Assembly (NCBI GenBank): GCA_050251735.1
Contig: JBFWMF010000019.1
Span: forward strand, 6,108 to 70,107
DNA from: Desulfitobacterium sp050251735
GTDB lineage: Bacteria; Bacillota; Desulfitobacteriia; Desulfitobacteriales; Desulfitobacteriaceae
Direction: 5' to 3'
DNA length: 64,000 nucleotides
The notes beneath the pieces were generated by a model that saw only the letters and a list, made by a program, of their open reading frames with translations, searched no databases and was not told where the DNA came from. Each line of letters opens with the position of its first letter. The stretch's first letter is position 1. Shown in pieces: positions 44,288 through 55,400 of this stretch. The position numbers were made by a program, and so were the translations under genes.

Positions 44288-46156
44288 TTGCTCACCCCAA
44301 AAGAGATGGTTCTTTTTAATCGCGGTGAGTTTTATCATAGTTTCCTTAAATTCGGTGCTCATTTTATAAAGCATCAGGAGGGATGGGGTACATTTTTCTC
44401 CTTATGGGCTCCCTATGCAACTCATGTCTCAGTCGTAGGGGATTTTAATGACTGGTGTGGTGTAAATCATCCCATGAATAAATGGGAGGACCATGGGGTA
44501 TGGACTTTATTTATCCCAGGCTTAGAACAAGGCGAGATTTACAAATACGAAGTTTTGACTGCTACTGGAGAAAGAGCGCTGAAAGCGGATCCTTTTGCCT
44601 TCTTCTCCGAAGTGAGGCCCAATACAGCTTCAGTGGTATATTCCCTAGAGGGTTATCTCTGGCACGACCAGACTTGGTTGGACAAACGCAAAACTACCGA
44701 CTATAAGCTGATGAACTTATCTATTTATGAAATGCATCTCGGTTCTTGGAAACGTAAGGAGGGGGGTGGATTTTATAGTTATAGGGAAATTGCGCCTGAG
44801 CTTATCAGTTACTTGAAAAAAATGGGCTATACCCATGTGGAATTTCTGCCCTTGCTGGAGCATCCCTATGATGGGTCGTGGGGTTATCAGGGAACGGGAT
44901 ACTATGCCAGTACCAGTCGTTATGGTCCTCCCCAATATCTGATGGCTTTGATTGACCAATGTCATCAAGCGAATATCGGCGTGATTATGGATTGGGTTCC
45001 GGGGCATTTTTGCAAGGATGCCCATGGCTTAGGAAATTTTGACGGAAGTGACCTCTTTGAGAAAGAAGTCCATGAGCATTGGGGTACCTATAAATTTGAT
45101 TATACTCGGTCAGAAGTATGGAGCTTTTTGATTTCTAATGCTATCTTCTGGCTGGAGATTTATCATGTGGATGGCCTACGAGTGGATGGGGTAAGCAGCA
45201 TGCTCTACCTGGATTATGGCAAGGAAAATAAAACCTGGGAGCCAAATGTTTTAGGGGGGAGAGAGGATTTAGCGGCCGTTCAATTTTTGAGACGGCTTAA
45301 TGAAACTGTAAATGCTTTCTTTCCAGATGTTCTGATGATTGCCGAAGAGGCAACGGATTGGCAGGGGGTAACATGGCCTCTAGAAGAAGAAGGGTTAGGT
45401 TTCTCATTTAAATGGAATATGGGCTGGATGAACGATACCCTGCGTTATATCTCCTTGGATTTTGAGCAAAGAAAAGAGCATCATCAGCTATTAACCTTTC
45501 CCATGATGTATGCCTATTCAGAAAGCTATATTCTGCCATTATCCCATGATGAGGTAGTCCATGGTAAAAAGTCCTTATTGAATAAAATGCCCGGAAATTA
45601 CGAGCAAAAGTTTGCGGGATTAAAAGGCTTAATGACCTATTGGCTCTGTTGCCCTGGGAAGAAGCTGCTCTTTATGGGAGGTGAGATTGCCCAATTTATT
45701 GAATGGCGAGAGGATCGGGAGCTAGATTGGTTTCTCCTTGAGTTTGACAGGCATCGGCAGTATCACCTCTTTGTTCAACACCTTCAGGCTATCTATGGAG
45801 AAGAAAAGGCTTTATGGCAAAATGACCTGAGTTGGTCGGGATTTGAGTGGATCGATGTGCATAACCATAAACAAGGGATCCTCGTGTTTTGTCGTAAAGG
45901 CAAAGAACCTCAGGATCATTTGGTAGTGCTCATCAATTTCCAACCCCTCAGCTATACTCAATATCGGATCGGAGTGGAGGAAGCCAAAGGGTATAGGGAA
46001 ATCATCAATACGGACAGAGTAGACTACGGTGGTCAAGGAGTGAACAATACAGGAATTATCATGGTGGAAAGGGTTCCCTGGCATGGACGAGAGTATTCGT
46101 TGGAGCTTCGGGTTCCTGCGCTAGGAGCTATCCTTTTAAAACCGGTACTTGCATAA
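44288..46156 (+). CDS. glgB: 1,4-alpha-glucan branching enzyme (GH13)
   Basis: Makes alpha-1,6 branches in glycogen. The roughly 622-aa protein has an N-terminal CBM48 (FSLWAPYATHVSVVGDFNDW) and a GH13 barrel with DWVPGHF, nucleophile D300 in GLRVDG, acid/base in IAEEAT (353-354) and SHDEVVHGKKS, matching GlgB of the short type. The start is unclear: TTG 44288 has no ribosome binding site in range. In the same frame an ATA at 44264 has an ideal GGAGG eight bases upstream and would add MELCKNDS, so initiation at a rare codon is possible; ATG 44306 is another choice. It opens the glycogen operon; glgP follows. Confidence 0.94.
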   Translation: MLTPKEMVLFNRGEFYHSFLKFGAHFIKHQEGWGTFFSLWAPYATHVSVVGDFNDWCGVNHPMNKWEDHGVWTLFIPGLEQGEIYKYEVLTATGERALKADPFAFFSEVRPNTASVVYSLEGYLWHDQTWLDKRKTTDYKLMNLSIYEMHLGSWKRKEGGGFYSYREIAPELISYLKKMGYTHVEFLPLLEHPYDGSWGYQGTGYYASTSRYGPPQYLMALIDQCHQANIGVIMDWVPGHFCKDAHGLGNFDGSDLFEKEVHEHWGTYKFDYTRSEVWSFLISNAIFWLEIYHVDGLRVDGVSSMLYLDYGKENKTWEPNVLGGREDLAAVQFLRRLNETVNAFFPDVLMIAEEATDWQGVTWPLEEEGLGFSFKWNMGWMNDTLRYISLDFEQRKEHHQLLTFPMMYAYSESYILPLSHDEVVHGKKSLLNKMPGNYEQKFAGLKGLMTYWLCCPGKKLLFMGGEIAQFIEWREDRELDWFLLEFDRHRQYHLFVQHLQAIYGEEKALWQNDLSWSGFEWIDVHNHKQGILVFCRKGKEPQDHLVVLINFQPLSYTQYRIGVEEAKGYREIINTDRVDYGGQGVNNTGIIMVERVPWHGREYSLELRVPALGAILLKPVLA

Positions 46157-46216
46157 ATATTGGGGCGAAGAATAGACATTGTAATACGTCGGTTTTCGAA
46201 GGAGAGGAAAATTAAG

Positions 46217-48688
46217 ATGTTTTCAGATAAAAATAGCTTTAAGGATGCTTATCAGGAGAAATTTGCTGAGATTAAGGGGAAGTCCATTGATGAAGGAACC
46301 CTCTGGGACAAATATCACACCTTAGTAGTACTTCTCAAGGAAGAGATAAGCCTCTGCCGAGCCTTTACCAACTATACAGCAGATCAAAAACAACCCAACA
46401 AGCAGGTCTACTATTTTTCCATGGAGTTCCTCATCGGGAAGCTGCTGAATAATTATCTGATTAACATCGGCATTGAAACTATTGTTTGCGAGGGCTTAGC
46501 AGAGCTCAATATTGATCTAGAAGAACTGATTGCTCAAGAAAGTGATGCCGGCTTAGGGAATGGGGGATTGGGTCGCTTAGCAGCCTGTTTCTTGGATTCG
46601 ATGGCTTTTCTAGGGATCGTCGGACATGGTAACGGTATTCGTTATAAGTACGGTCTGTTTGAACAGAAAATCATCAACGGCCAGCAAACTGAGATAGCCG
46701 ATCATTGGCTGAAGAACGGATATCCTTGGGAAACCAGAAAACCAGATAAGGCCATCGTGGTCAAGTTTAAAGGTAACATTAGGGCTGAAAGGGTCAATGG
46801 GAGATTGGTTTTCCATCATGAGAACTATGAACCGGTGTTAGCAGTGCCCTATGATATCCCCATCTTCAGCTATGAAAATCCCTTTCTCATCAATAATTTA
46901 AGACTCTGGAGTGCGGAACCCTTATCCTCTGAATTGGATTTGGCTTTATTTAACCAAGGAAACTTTACGCAAGCTTTAAGCTACAAGTCAGAAGTTGAGT
47001 CTATTTCTTATATCCTTTATCCGGAGGATAGTAACCTTGCTGGAAGAGAGCTGCGGCTCAAGCAAGAGTATTTTTTCGTGGCAGCGGGACTCGGAGCGAT
47101 CGTGCGTAGCTATAAAAAACGCAATGGAACCTTAAAGGACTTTTCGCAGGGTGTAGCAATTCATATTAACGATACCCATCCTGCCCTCTGTATCCCTGAA
47201 TTGATGAGGATTTTCATTGATGAAGAGGGAATGGATTGGGAGGAGAGTTGGAATATAACTGTGGATGCTATTTCCTATACGAACCATACGATTATGCCGG
47301 AGGCTCTTGAAAAATGGCCGGTTGGCTTACTTAAGAATCTTCTGCCCAGGATCTATCTGATCGTTGAAGAGATTGACCGACGGTTCAAGGAGAAGCTTTT
47401 AAGGCGCTTCTTTAACTGTGAAGAATTGTTAAAAAGTACACCTATCATAAGAGAGGGTCAGATTTGCATGGCAAATCTGGCTATTATCGGTAGTCATTCT
47501 ATCAATGGAGTCGCTAGGTTGCACACGGAGATTCTAAAGCACCATGTCTTTAAGGACTTTCACCGTATCTTCGGATATAAATTCACTAATTTAACTAATG
47601 GTGTTAATCATCGGCGTTTCCTTTTAACGGCTAATCCTGCCCTCTCTGGGCTTATCACAGAAGCCATTGGTCCGGGGTGGAAGACGAATGCAAATGAGCT
47701 CAAAAAGCTTCACCACTATCAAGAAGACGCTAGTTTTATGGAGCAATTAGGCAAAGTGAAATACCAAAACAAACAAAGATTGGCGCTGATGATTCAAGAA
47801 AAGCAGGGAATATGCCTAGATCCCCATTCCCTTTATGATGTGCATGTTAAGCGGATTCATGCCTACAAGCGTCAGCTACTCAATGTCTTTAAGGTCATGG
47901 ATCTCTATAATCGTCTGCAAATGGATCCTGAGGCCGTTCAAGGTTCGTATTCCTTTATCTTTGGCGGGAAAGCTGCGCCTGGCTATCACTATGCCAAAAG
48001 CATTATTAAGCTGATTCATGACCTTGCGCAAAAAATTAACAAGGATCAGCGCATGAAGGAAAAATTAAAAGTGGTCTTCCTAGAGAATTTTAACGTCTCC
48101 TTAGCGGAAAGAATCTATCCGGCAGCGGATCTCAGTGAGCAGATCTCAACTGCCAGCAAGGAAGCATCCGGTACGGGGAATATGAAGTTTATGATGAATG
48201 GGGCCCTTACCTTAGGAACTCTAGATGGGGCTAATGTAGAGATTAGAGAGGCCGTAGGAGATGAGCATATCTTTATTTTTGGCCTCACCGCAGATGAAGT
48301 GATAGAGTACAACAGAAATCGCAGCTATAAGTCTTGGGATGAGTATCATACTAATCCGCGCTTAAAGAGGATCCTTGAGCAGTTGAATTCTAATTATTTA
48401 TTAGAAAACACACAAGAATTTCGAGCAATCTACGATAGTTTGCTTCTCTATAATGATGAATTCTACGTTCTCAAGGATTTTGAATCCTACATGACGACCT
48501 TCGAAGAAGCGTCAAAGCGTTATCTCGATCAAGAAAAGTGGCTTCAATCCTCTCTACACAATATTGCGGAATCGGGAGTCTTCTCCAGTGATCGGACCAT
48601 ACGGGAATATGCCCATCAGGTTTGGCGAGCACGCTGTCGGAGAATTGAGGAGAAAGAGGAAGAGCTATGCGAAAAAAAGAGTGTATAG
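46217..48688 (+). CDS. glgP: Glycogen/starch/alpha-glucan phosphorylase
   Basis: Releases glucose-1-phosphate from glycogen ends with inorganic phosphate. An 823-aa PLP enzyme of family GT35 with GNGGLGRLAACFLDS, the phosphate-binding region, and the PLP site EASGTGNMKFMMNGA holding the Schiff-base lysine. ATG at 46217 follows AAGGAGAGG. Its stop overlaps the glgC start by 22 bases. Placing a phosphorylase beside synthesis genes allows paired build-up and breakdown. Confidence 0.96.
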   Translation: MFSDKNSFKDAYQEKFAEIKGKSIDEGTLWDKYHTLVVLLKEEISLCRAFTNYTADQKQPNKQVYYFSMEFLIGKLLNNYLINIGIETIVCEGLAELNIDLEELIAQESDAGLGNGGLGRLAACFLDSMAFLGIVGHGNGIRYKYGLFEQKIINGQQTEIADHWLKNGYPWETRKPDKAIVVKFKGNIRAERVNGRLVFHHENYEPVLAVPYDIPIFSYENPFLINNLRLWSAEPLSSELDLALFNQGNFTQALSYKSEVESISYILYPEDSNLAGRELRLKQEYFFVAAGLGAIVRSYKKRNGTLKDFSQGVAIHINDTHPALCIPELMRIFIDEEGMDWEESWNITVDAISYTNHTIMPEALEKWPVGLLKNLLPRIYLIVEEIDRRFKEKLLRRFFNCEELLKSTPIIREGQICMANLAIIGSHSINGVARLHTEILKHHVFKDFHRIFGYKFTNLTNGVNHRRFLLTANPALSGLITEAIGPGWKTNANELKKLHHYQEDASFMEQLGKVKYQNKQRLALMIQEKQGICLDPHSLYDVHVKRIHAYKRQLLNVFKVMDLYNRLQMDPEAVQGSYSFIFGGKAAPGYHYAKSIIKLIHDLAQKINKDQRMKEKLKVVFLENFNVSLAERIYPAADLSEQISTASKEASGTGNMKFMMNGALTLGTLDGANVEIREAVGDEHIFIFGLTADEVIEYNRNRSYKSWDEYHTNPRLKRILEQLNSNYLLENTQEFRAIYDSLLLYNDEFYVLKDFESYMTTFEEASKRYLDQEKWLQSSLHNIAESGVFSSDRTIREYAHQVWRARCRRIEEKEEELCEKKSV

Positions 48689-49881
48689 CCATGTTATTGG
48701 CGGGGGGACAAGGGAGTAGGCTAGGAGGTTTAACTCGCAATATTGCCAAGCCTGCTGTGTCCTTTGCGGGTAAATATCGGATTATCGATTTTAGCCTAAG
48801 TAATTGCACACATTCAAATATTGATACGGTGGGTGTCCTGACCCAGTATAAACCCTTTGTGCTTAATTCCTATATCGGCAAGGGTTCGGCTTGGGATTTG
48901 AATTGCTTAAATGGTGGGGTTCATATCTTGCCGCCATTTTTGGGTGAGAATCAAGGTAGCTGGTATAAAGGGACAGCCAATGCGATCTATCAAAATATGG
49001 ATTTCATTAATTTCTATAATCCGGAGTACATTTTGATTCTTTCCGGTGACCATATCTATCAGATGGACTATTATGATATGCTAGCCTTCCATAAACAGGC
49101 TCAGGCTGAAGTCACACTATCGACCATTGCCGTTCCTTGGGCAGAAGCTTCGCGATTCGGGGTCATGACTGTGGATGAGAGCGGAAGAATTAGCGAATTC
49201 TCCGAGAAGCCGGCTCATCCCCAGAGCAACTTAGCCTCCATGGGCGTCTATATCTTTAACTGGGAGGTGCTTAAAGAAGCTCTCTGGGAGGATGAAGCCG
49301 ATGTGAATTCTGAAAAGGATTTTGGCAAAAATGTGATACCTCGGCTTTTGCAACAGGGCAAGAGGATCTATTCCTATCTATTTCATGGCTATTGGCGTGA
49401 TGTGGGCACCATCGAGAGCTATTACAATGCCAATATGGAGGTTTTGCGTGAAGAAAAGATTGATAAATTCTTTGAACTCAAGCAGAGGATTTTTTCTAAT
49501 GAGGAGATTTTGGCCCCCCACTATATTGGTGCTGAGGCAAAAATCCAAGACAGTCTGATCGGTAATGGGTGCACGATCCTTGGAGAGGTCCATCATTCCA
49601 TTATTTCGTCGGGGGTCTATGTGGGAGAAGGGAGCTTTATTGAAGATTCTATATTGCTCCCCAATGCTGAGGTCCATAAGAATGTTAGGCTGTGGAAAAC
49701 CATCATAGGGGAGAATGCGACAGTACAGGATGATTGTTGCATTGGCGTAGAGGGTGGGGATGAGCCGGCTCAGGAAGGGATTACGGTGATTGGGGACCAT
49801 TTGCAAATACCGAGGGGGGCGGTCATCGGCGAAGGAAAGAATGTCATTAAGGATGATGAAAGGAAGGAGGGGGGACAGTGA
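48667..49881 (+). CDS. glgC: Glucose-1-phosphate adenylyltransferase, catalytic subunit
   Basis: Makes ADP-glucose from ATP and glucose-1-phosphate, the committed step of glycogen synthesis. The 404-aa protein has the pyrophosphorylase motif MLLAGGQGSRLGGLT with KPAVSFAGKYRIIDF, the SGDHIYQMDY loop, FSEKPAHP and YWRDVGTIESY, then a left-handed beta-helix of hexapeptide repeats. It overlaps glgP by 22 bases and glgD by four bases, so the three are tightly coupled. Confidence 0.96.
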   Translation: MRKKECIAMLLAGGQGSRLGGLTRNIAKPAVSFAGKYRIIDFSLSNCTHSNIDTVGVLTQYKPFVLNSYIGKGSAWDLNCLNGGVHILPPFLGENQGSWYKGTANAIYQNMDFINFYNPEYILILSGDHIYQMDYYDMLAFHKQAQAEVTLSTIAVPWAEASRFGVMTVDESGRISEFSEKPAHPQSNLASMGVYIFNWEVLKEALWEDEADVNSEKDFGKNVIPRLLQQGKRIYSYLFHGYWRDVGTIESYYNANMEVLREEKIDKFFELKQRIFSNEEILAPHYIGAEAKIQDSLIGNGCTILGEVHHSIISSGVYVGEGSFIEDSILLPNAEVHKNVRLWKTIIGENATVQDDCCIGVEGGDEPAQEGITVIGDHLQIPRGAVIGEGKNVIKDDERKEGGQ

Positions 49882-50999
49882 GTAGTGCTATCGGTATTAT
49901 TTCCGCGAATATGAACTCAAGTGTCTTGCAGGGTTTAGCGCAAGAACGTCCCATAGCAGCGGTCCCCTTCGGTGGTCGCTATCGACTCTTAGATTTTGCT
50001 CTTTCCAGTATGGTGAACTCAGGAATCCGAACAGTTGGCTTAGTCACTCCTCAGCAATATCGCCCTATGCTTGACCATTTAGGGGCAGGAAAGGATTGGT
50101 CTTTAGATCGCAAGTCTGGGGGACTGTTTATTCTGCCCGGTGCTATCCATAGCTTGGGCCATTATGATATTCGGTTTTGCCTGAAGGATATCGCCTTGAA
50201 TATAGAGTTTCTGGAAAAGGATTGTGCCAGAAACGTTATTATCAGCAGTTCGGATCATGTTTTCAATGCGGATTTTCGGCCGATCATCGATCATCATGAC
50301 CAGGTAGAGGCTGATGTTACCTTGGTCTATAATCAATCCAATCGTCCCCTAGAAAGGGAAGACCTAATCTATCTTCGGGAAAAAGAGGATGGAAGGATAA
50401 CTGGGTTGGGTAAGAATTGCGAGATGTCCGGACCCGATACTCCTTGTAAATATTTTATTGATTTATTTATTATTCGTCGTGAACTTCTGCTGCAGATGAT
50501 TGAAGGTTACCGAAGCGTTGAAAATATTGAGTTGATTGAGATCATCGCCCAGCATCTTGGCGAACTTAAGGTTCAGGGATATTTTTTTGGTGGATATGTG
50601 GGTCGCATTCACTCCGTCAGCGACTATTTTCAGAGCAACCTTGCTTTGCTGAGGGAAGAAATACGTAAGGATTTATTCATCAATACCCAGCCTATTCGCA
50701 CCAAAATAAGAGACAATCCCCCCGCTAAATTTGGGAAGAAGGCACAAGTGAAGAATTCTTTAATATCTAGTGGTTGCACGATAGAGGGTGCTGTAGAAAA
50801 TACCATCCTTTCCCGAGGGGTAGTGATTGAAGAGGGGTGCGAGATTCAAAATTGCATTATCATGTCAAAATGCGTCATCGGTAAGGGTTCGAAACTGAAA
50901 AATGTTATTCTCGATAAATTCGTGGCGGTAAATGAAGGCAATGTCCTCCAAGGACAAGTCAATCAGCCTTTGGTGATCTCCAAGAAAGCAATCATCTAA
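49878..50999 (+). CDS. glgD: GlgD, non-catalytic ADP-glucose pyrophosphorylase subunit
   Basis: A 373-aa homologue of GlgC lacking the intact nucleotide-binding loop: where GlgC has GGQGSRL, this has a changed start (MSSAIGIISANMNSSVL), as in Firmicutes GlgD, which partners GlgC to raise activity. The remaining PFGGRYRLLDFALSSM and C-terminal hexapeptide repeats are kept. GTG start inside the glgC stop (GTGA). The ribosome binding site is the GGAGGGGGG run upstream. Confidence 0.93.
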   Translation: MSSAIGIISANMNSSVLQGLAQERPIAAVPFGGRYRLLDFALSSMVNSGIRTVGLVTPQQYRPMLDHLGAGKDWSLDRKSGGLFILPGAIHSLGHYDIRFCLKDIALNIEFLEKDCARNVIISSSDHVFNADFRPIIDHHDQVEADVTLVYNQSNRPLEREDLIYLREKEDGRITGLGKNCEMSGPDTPCKYFIDLFIIRRELLLQMIEGYRSVENIELIEIIAQHLGELKVQGYFFGGYVGRIHSVSDYFQSNLALLREEIRKDLFINTQPIRTKIRDNPPAKFGKKAQVKNSLISSGCTIEGAVENTILSRGVVIEEGCEIQNCIIMSKCVIGKGSKLKNVILDKFVAVNEGNVLQGQVNQPLVISKKAII

Positions 51000-51011
51000 G
51001 GAGGTGTGCCA

Positions 51012-52415
51012 ATGAAAGTGCTTTTTGCCTTAACCGAAGCGGATCCCTTTATTAAGACGGGGGGCCTAGGGGAGGTAGGTGGTTCGCTACCTCTAGCTTT
51101 GCATGAGCAGGGGGTTGAGATTCGGGTCATTCTACCCAAATACAGTAGTATAGGAAGTAGCTACCGCCAAGCAATGAAACCCCTTGGTCATTTTACAGTG
51201 CCCTTAGCTTGGAGGAACCAGTACTGCGGTTTAGATGAGTTGAAATACCAGGGCATCCATTATTATTTTTTAGATAACGAATACTATTTTCGTCGCTCTA
51301 AATGCTATGGCGATGAGGATGAAGGTGAGCAATATGCCTTCTTCAGCCGGGCCGTTTTGGAAAGCCTTCGCTATCTTCCGGATTTCAAACCAGATATCAT
51401 TCATTGTCATGATTGGCACACGGCCTTGATTCCTCTCTTTCTCGAGGCCTTTTATGCCCAAGATACCCTTTATTACAAGCTAAGGACCCTATTCACTATT
51501 CATAATTTAAAGTATCAGGGGATCTTCCCTAAAGAAACCTTGACTGATGTATTGGGATTGGGTTGGGACTATTTTACCTCGGATGGGCTTGAATTTAACG
51601 GGGGTATCAACTTTATGAAAGCAGGCATTAGGTATAGTGATCGTGTAACGACGGTCAGTCCAACCTACGCGGAGGAAATCCAGCATCCATACTGGGGAGA
51701 AGGACTCCATGGGGTGATTCATGAGCGGAAGGATTCTCTTATCGGTATTCTTAATGGTGTTCCTGCACCGAAGGGTGAGCAGAGTCTGGCAGCTAAAAGA
51801 GCGAATAAAAAGGAATTGCAGGCTCAACTGGGCTTGTTGGAATCGGAAGATATGCCGGTTCTTTGTATGGTCTCACGGCTTGTTGAACAGAAGGGGTTGG
51901 ACCTACTTCTTCATATCATGGAGGAGATCCTTGCCCTAGATATTCAATTGATCATTCTGGGCAGTGGCGACCCCCATTATGAAAAGAGGATTAGAGAATT
52001 TAGGGAGCGATTCCCGCATAATTTTAGGGCCCTGCTATGCTATCAGGATGACCTTGCCCAGAGCATCTATGCAGGGGGGGATGTTTTTCTTATGCCCTCG
52101 CGTTATGAACCTTGCGGTATTGCCCAGATGATTGCCATGAGCAATGGAAATATCCCCATAGTGAGAGAAACAGGAGGATTAAAGGATACAGTCAAGCCCT
52201 ATTCGGTTACTACAGGAGAAGGAAATGGTTTTACTTTCACCCACTACAATGCCCACGAGCTTCTCTACGCTATTCAAGAGGCGGTAAAAATGTTTCGAGA
52301 AAATAAGGCGGCTTGGCAAAAGCTACAGGAAAATGCGCTGAACTCAGAATTTAGCTGGAGTCGCTCGGCTGCAAAATATTATGATGTCTATGAAGATGTC
52401 TATTATTTAAGATAA
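51012..52415 (+). CDS. glgA: Glycogen synthase (ADP-glucose, GT5)
   Basis: Transfers glucose from ADP-glucose to glycogen chains. The 467-aa protein has the N-terminal KTGGL motif (residues 15-19), HCHDWHTALIP, SRLVEQKGLDLL and the C-terminal MPSRYEPCGIAQMIAM with the retaining GT5 Glu. ATG at 51012 is chosen because AAGGAGG lies seven bases upstream; a GTG two codons earlier overlaps the site. It starts 12 bases after glgD. Confidence 0.96.
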   Translation: MKVLFALTEADPFIKTGGLGEVGGSLPLALHEQGVEIRVILPKYSSIGSSYRQAMKPLGHFTVPLAWRNQYCGLDELKYQGIHYYFLDNEYYFRRSKCYGDEDEGEQYAFFSRAVLESLRYLPDFKPDIIHCHDWHTALIPLFLEAFYAQDTLYYKLRTLFTIHNLKYQGIFPKETLTDVLGLGWDYFTSDGLEFNGGINFMKAGIRYSDRVTTVSPTYAEEIQHPYWGEGLHGVIHERKDSLIGILNGVPAPKGEQSLAAKRANKKELQAQLGLLESEDMPVLCMVSRLVEQKGLDLLLHIMEEILALDIQLIILGSGDPHYEKRIREFRERFPHNFRALLCYQDDLAQSIYAGGDVFLMPSRYEPCGIAQMIAMSNGNIPIVRETGGLKDTVKPYSVTTGEGNGFTFTHYNAHELLYAIQEAVKMFRENKAAWQKLQENALNSEFSWSRSAAKYYDVYEDVYYLR

Positions 52416-52459
52416 AAGGATTAAGATAACAGATTAAGATAATCGGAGATTTTTAAATT

Positions 52460-55400
52460 ATGGGAGAGATGCCTGTGGAGGTTCTGGCTTACCATCATTC
52501 TCACTCTGAATTGTTTCGCACCCCCTTTGGGGCAGCTCCTAGTGGAAGCAGAATTCGGTTGAGTATTCATATTAAGACGAAAAATCGGATTGAAGAATGC
52601 TTTTTGCGTCTATGGGAGGGAGGCAAGGAGGATTTTCTGCCGATGGCCTGTGCTAAGCTAGGCGTAAGCAGTCTCCTGGGCGAAGGAGTAGCCTTCCAAG
52701 TAGATTATCGGGTACCGGATGAACCTGGACTTGTCTGGTACTTTTTTATTTTTAGGGTAAGCGGGAAAGTCTATTACTACGGGAATAACAAGAATCGATT
52801 GGGCGGTGAAGGTCGGATTTATGATCAAGAGCCCCCGGGGTATCAAATTACCGTGTATAAGCCCATGTGTTTGCCTGACTGGTATACTCGTGGCATCATG
52901 TATCAGATCTATGTGGATCGCTTTTTCAATGGAGTCGAAGGAGGCAAAGTCCTGAGTCCTCGACCGAAGGCCCTCTTGCATGGGGACTGGTACGATACAC
53001 CTTTTTATATCAAAAATGAGAAAGATGAGGTCCTGCGTTGGGATTTCTTTGGCGGGAATCTACTGGGGGTTCTAAAAAAGCTACCCTACCTAAAGGAACT
53101 GGGGATAAGCATCATCTACCTTAACCCGATCTTCGCTGCCGCAAGCAATCATAAGTATGATACGGGGGATTATCTCACCATCGATCCTATGTATGGAGAT
53201 TTGTCCAGCTTTAACGCATTGATAAGTGAAGCAGGTCGTTTAGGAATTGCGATTCTTCTAGATGGGGTCTTCAGTCATACCGGCGACGATAGTATTTATT
53301 TCAATCGTTATGGAAATTATCCCAGTATAGGGGCCTATCAATCTCCTGATTCACCCTATCACTCTTGGTATAAGTGGCAAGAAGAGGGGGAATATTCCTG
53401 TTGGTGGGGAGTTAAAACCCTACCGGAGGTGAATGAACTTGACCCTTCTTACCGAGATTATATTATCCATTCCCCCCAAGGAGTATTGCAGACTTGGCTG
53501 AATCGAGGAATTAAGGGCTGGCGCTTGGATGTAGCCGACGAGCTGCCGGATGAATTTATCCAGGAATTCCGTCAGGCGATGAAAGCAAAGGATTCTGAGG
53601 CGGTCCTGATCGGTGAGGTCTGGGAAGACCCTACTAATAAGTCCAGCTACGGAAAATTGCGCCAATACTTTTGGGGATCGGAATTGGATGGCACCATGAA
53701 TTATCCGTTTCGGGAGATTTTTCTGGGTTTTTTACTGGGGGATCAAAATGCCTACCAGGCTCACGCGCGGGTCATGAATCTATATGAGAATTATCCCCAG
53801 GAGAATTTCTTTGGCCAAATGAATCTAATCGGTAGCCATGACCGGGCTCGCATTTTAACCCTGCTGGGTGAAGCACCGGCTCCGGAAGGTCTTAATGTGT
53901 ATGAACAGGAAGAATATCGCTTACCCCCTCACCAACGTTGGTTGGCCACCCAACGTTTAAAGCTTTTTACCCTGATTCAAATGAGCTTCCCGGGAGTGCC
54001 TTGCTTGTATTATGGGGACGAGGCGGGATTGGAAGGGTATCCAGATCCCTATAACCGAGGAACATTCCCGTGGGGGAGAGAGGATCAAGAAATTCTGCAC
54101 TGGGTTAAACGAGTGCTACGTTACCGACAGGAGTATGATGTGCTTCAACAGGGTGATTTTGAATCATGTCCCTTAGAGAAGGATGTTTATGCCTTCAAAC
54201 GTAAGGGAGAAAAGGAGGAAATTATTACCTTAGTTAACCGTAGTTGCTCGGAGACGAGGGTAGTGAAAATCGAGCTGGGGCAGAATGTACAGCAGGTTAT
54301 TGATCTGTTTGAGGGGGATGTCATCTTCGCAAAGACTGAGGCAAGAATCAAAATTAAACTCACCCTGCCCCCCTTGTCAGGTCAGTCTTTATTCTGCCAG
54401 AAGCATTCCATTGACCAATCTTTCAAAAAGGAGCTAATGACTCGCTCTTGCGGTGTCCTGCTGCCCGTTTCCTCCCTTCCATCAGCTTGGGGAATTGGTG
54501 ATTTTGGGAAAGAAGCCTATGCTTTTATCGATTTCCTGGCTGAGGGAGGACAAAGGGCGTGGCAGGTACTGCCCTTAAACCCCCCAGATCAGGGAGACTC
54601 ACCCTATCAGAGCGAATCAGCTTTCGCCGGCAGTCCGCTCTATATAAGTATAGGACTGCTGATTGAGGTAGGGTTGTTGAAGGAGGAAGAAGCACGAAGA
54701 GAATATGAGCAATATTATGAACAAGATTATGAACAGTATTTAGAAACTGATAAGGGGAATAACTTCGCATGGGTGAAGGCCTATAAAGATAATCTGCTAA
54801 GACTGGCTTACCGGCGCTTTAATTTGATGATGTCTCAAGGGGGACCTTGGGAGTCCGTGGAGCCTGTTGAGCCTGAGGAAACAGAGGAACCTGAGGAACC
54901 TGAGGAACCTGGGGTGACTGAGTCTGATCACAAGAAATACCTCGATCCCAGCCGCTTCCAAGCATTTATCCAAGAGAATCAGGTGTGGCTTCAAGATTAT
55001 GCTTACTATAAGTGCTTAAAGATAAAATATCAGGGTTTGCCCTGGTATGAATGGGAAAAAGAGTTTTGTTTAAGAGATTCAGAAGCTATGGAAGCCTTAG
55101 CCATGGAAATGGCAGAGGAAATAAACATGACGAACTTTGTTCAATATACCTTTGCTTACCAATGGCAAAAACTAAAGCGCTATGCCAACACAAGGGACAT
55201 CATCATCATGGGGGATATCCCGATCTTTGTGGCTTATGACAGTAGCGATGTCTGGGCCAATCGAGAGTTCTTCAATCTTGATGAAGAAAATATCCCCCAA
55301 GGCACGGCTGGGGTCCCTCCGGATTATTTTAGTCCTACGGGGCAAAATTGGGGTAATCCCTTGTATGATTGGGATGCTTTGGCTAAGATGGATTATGTAT

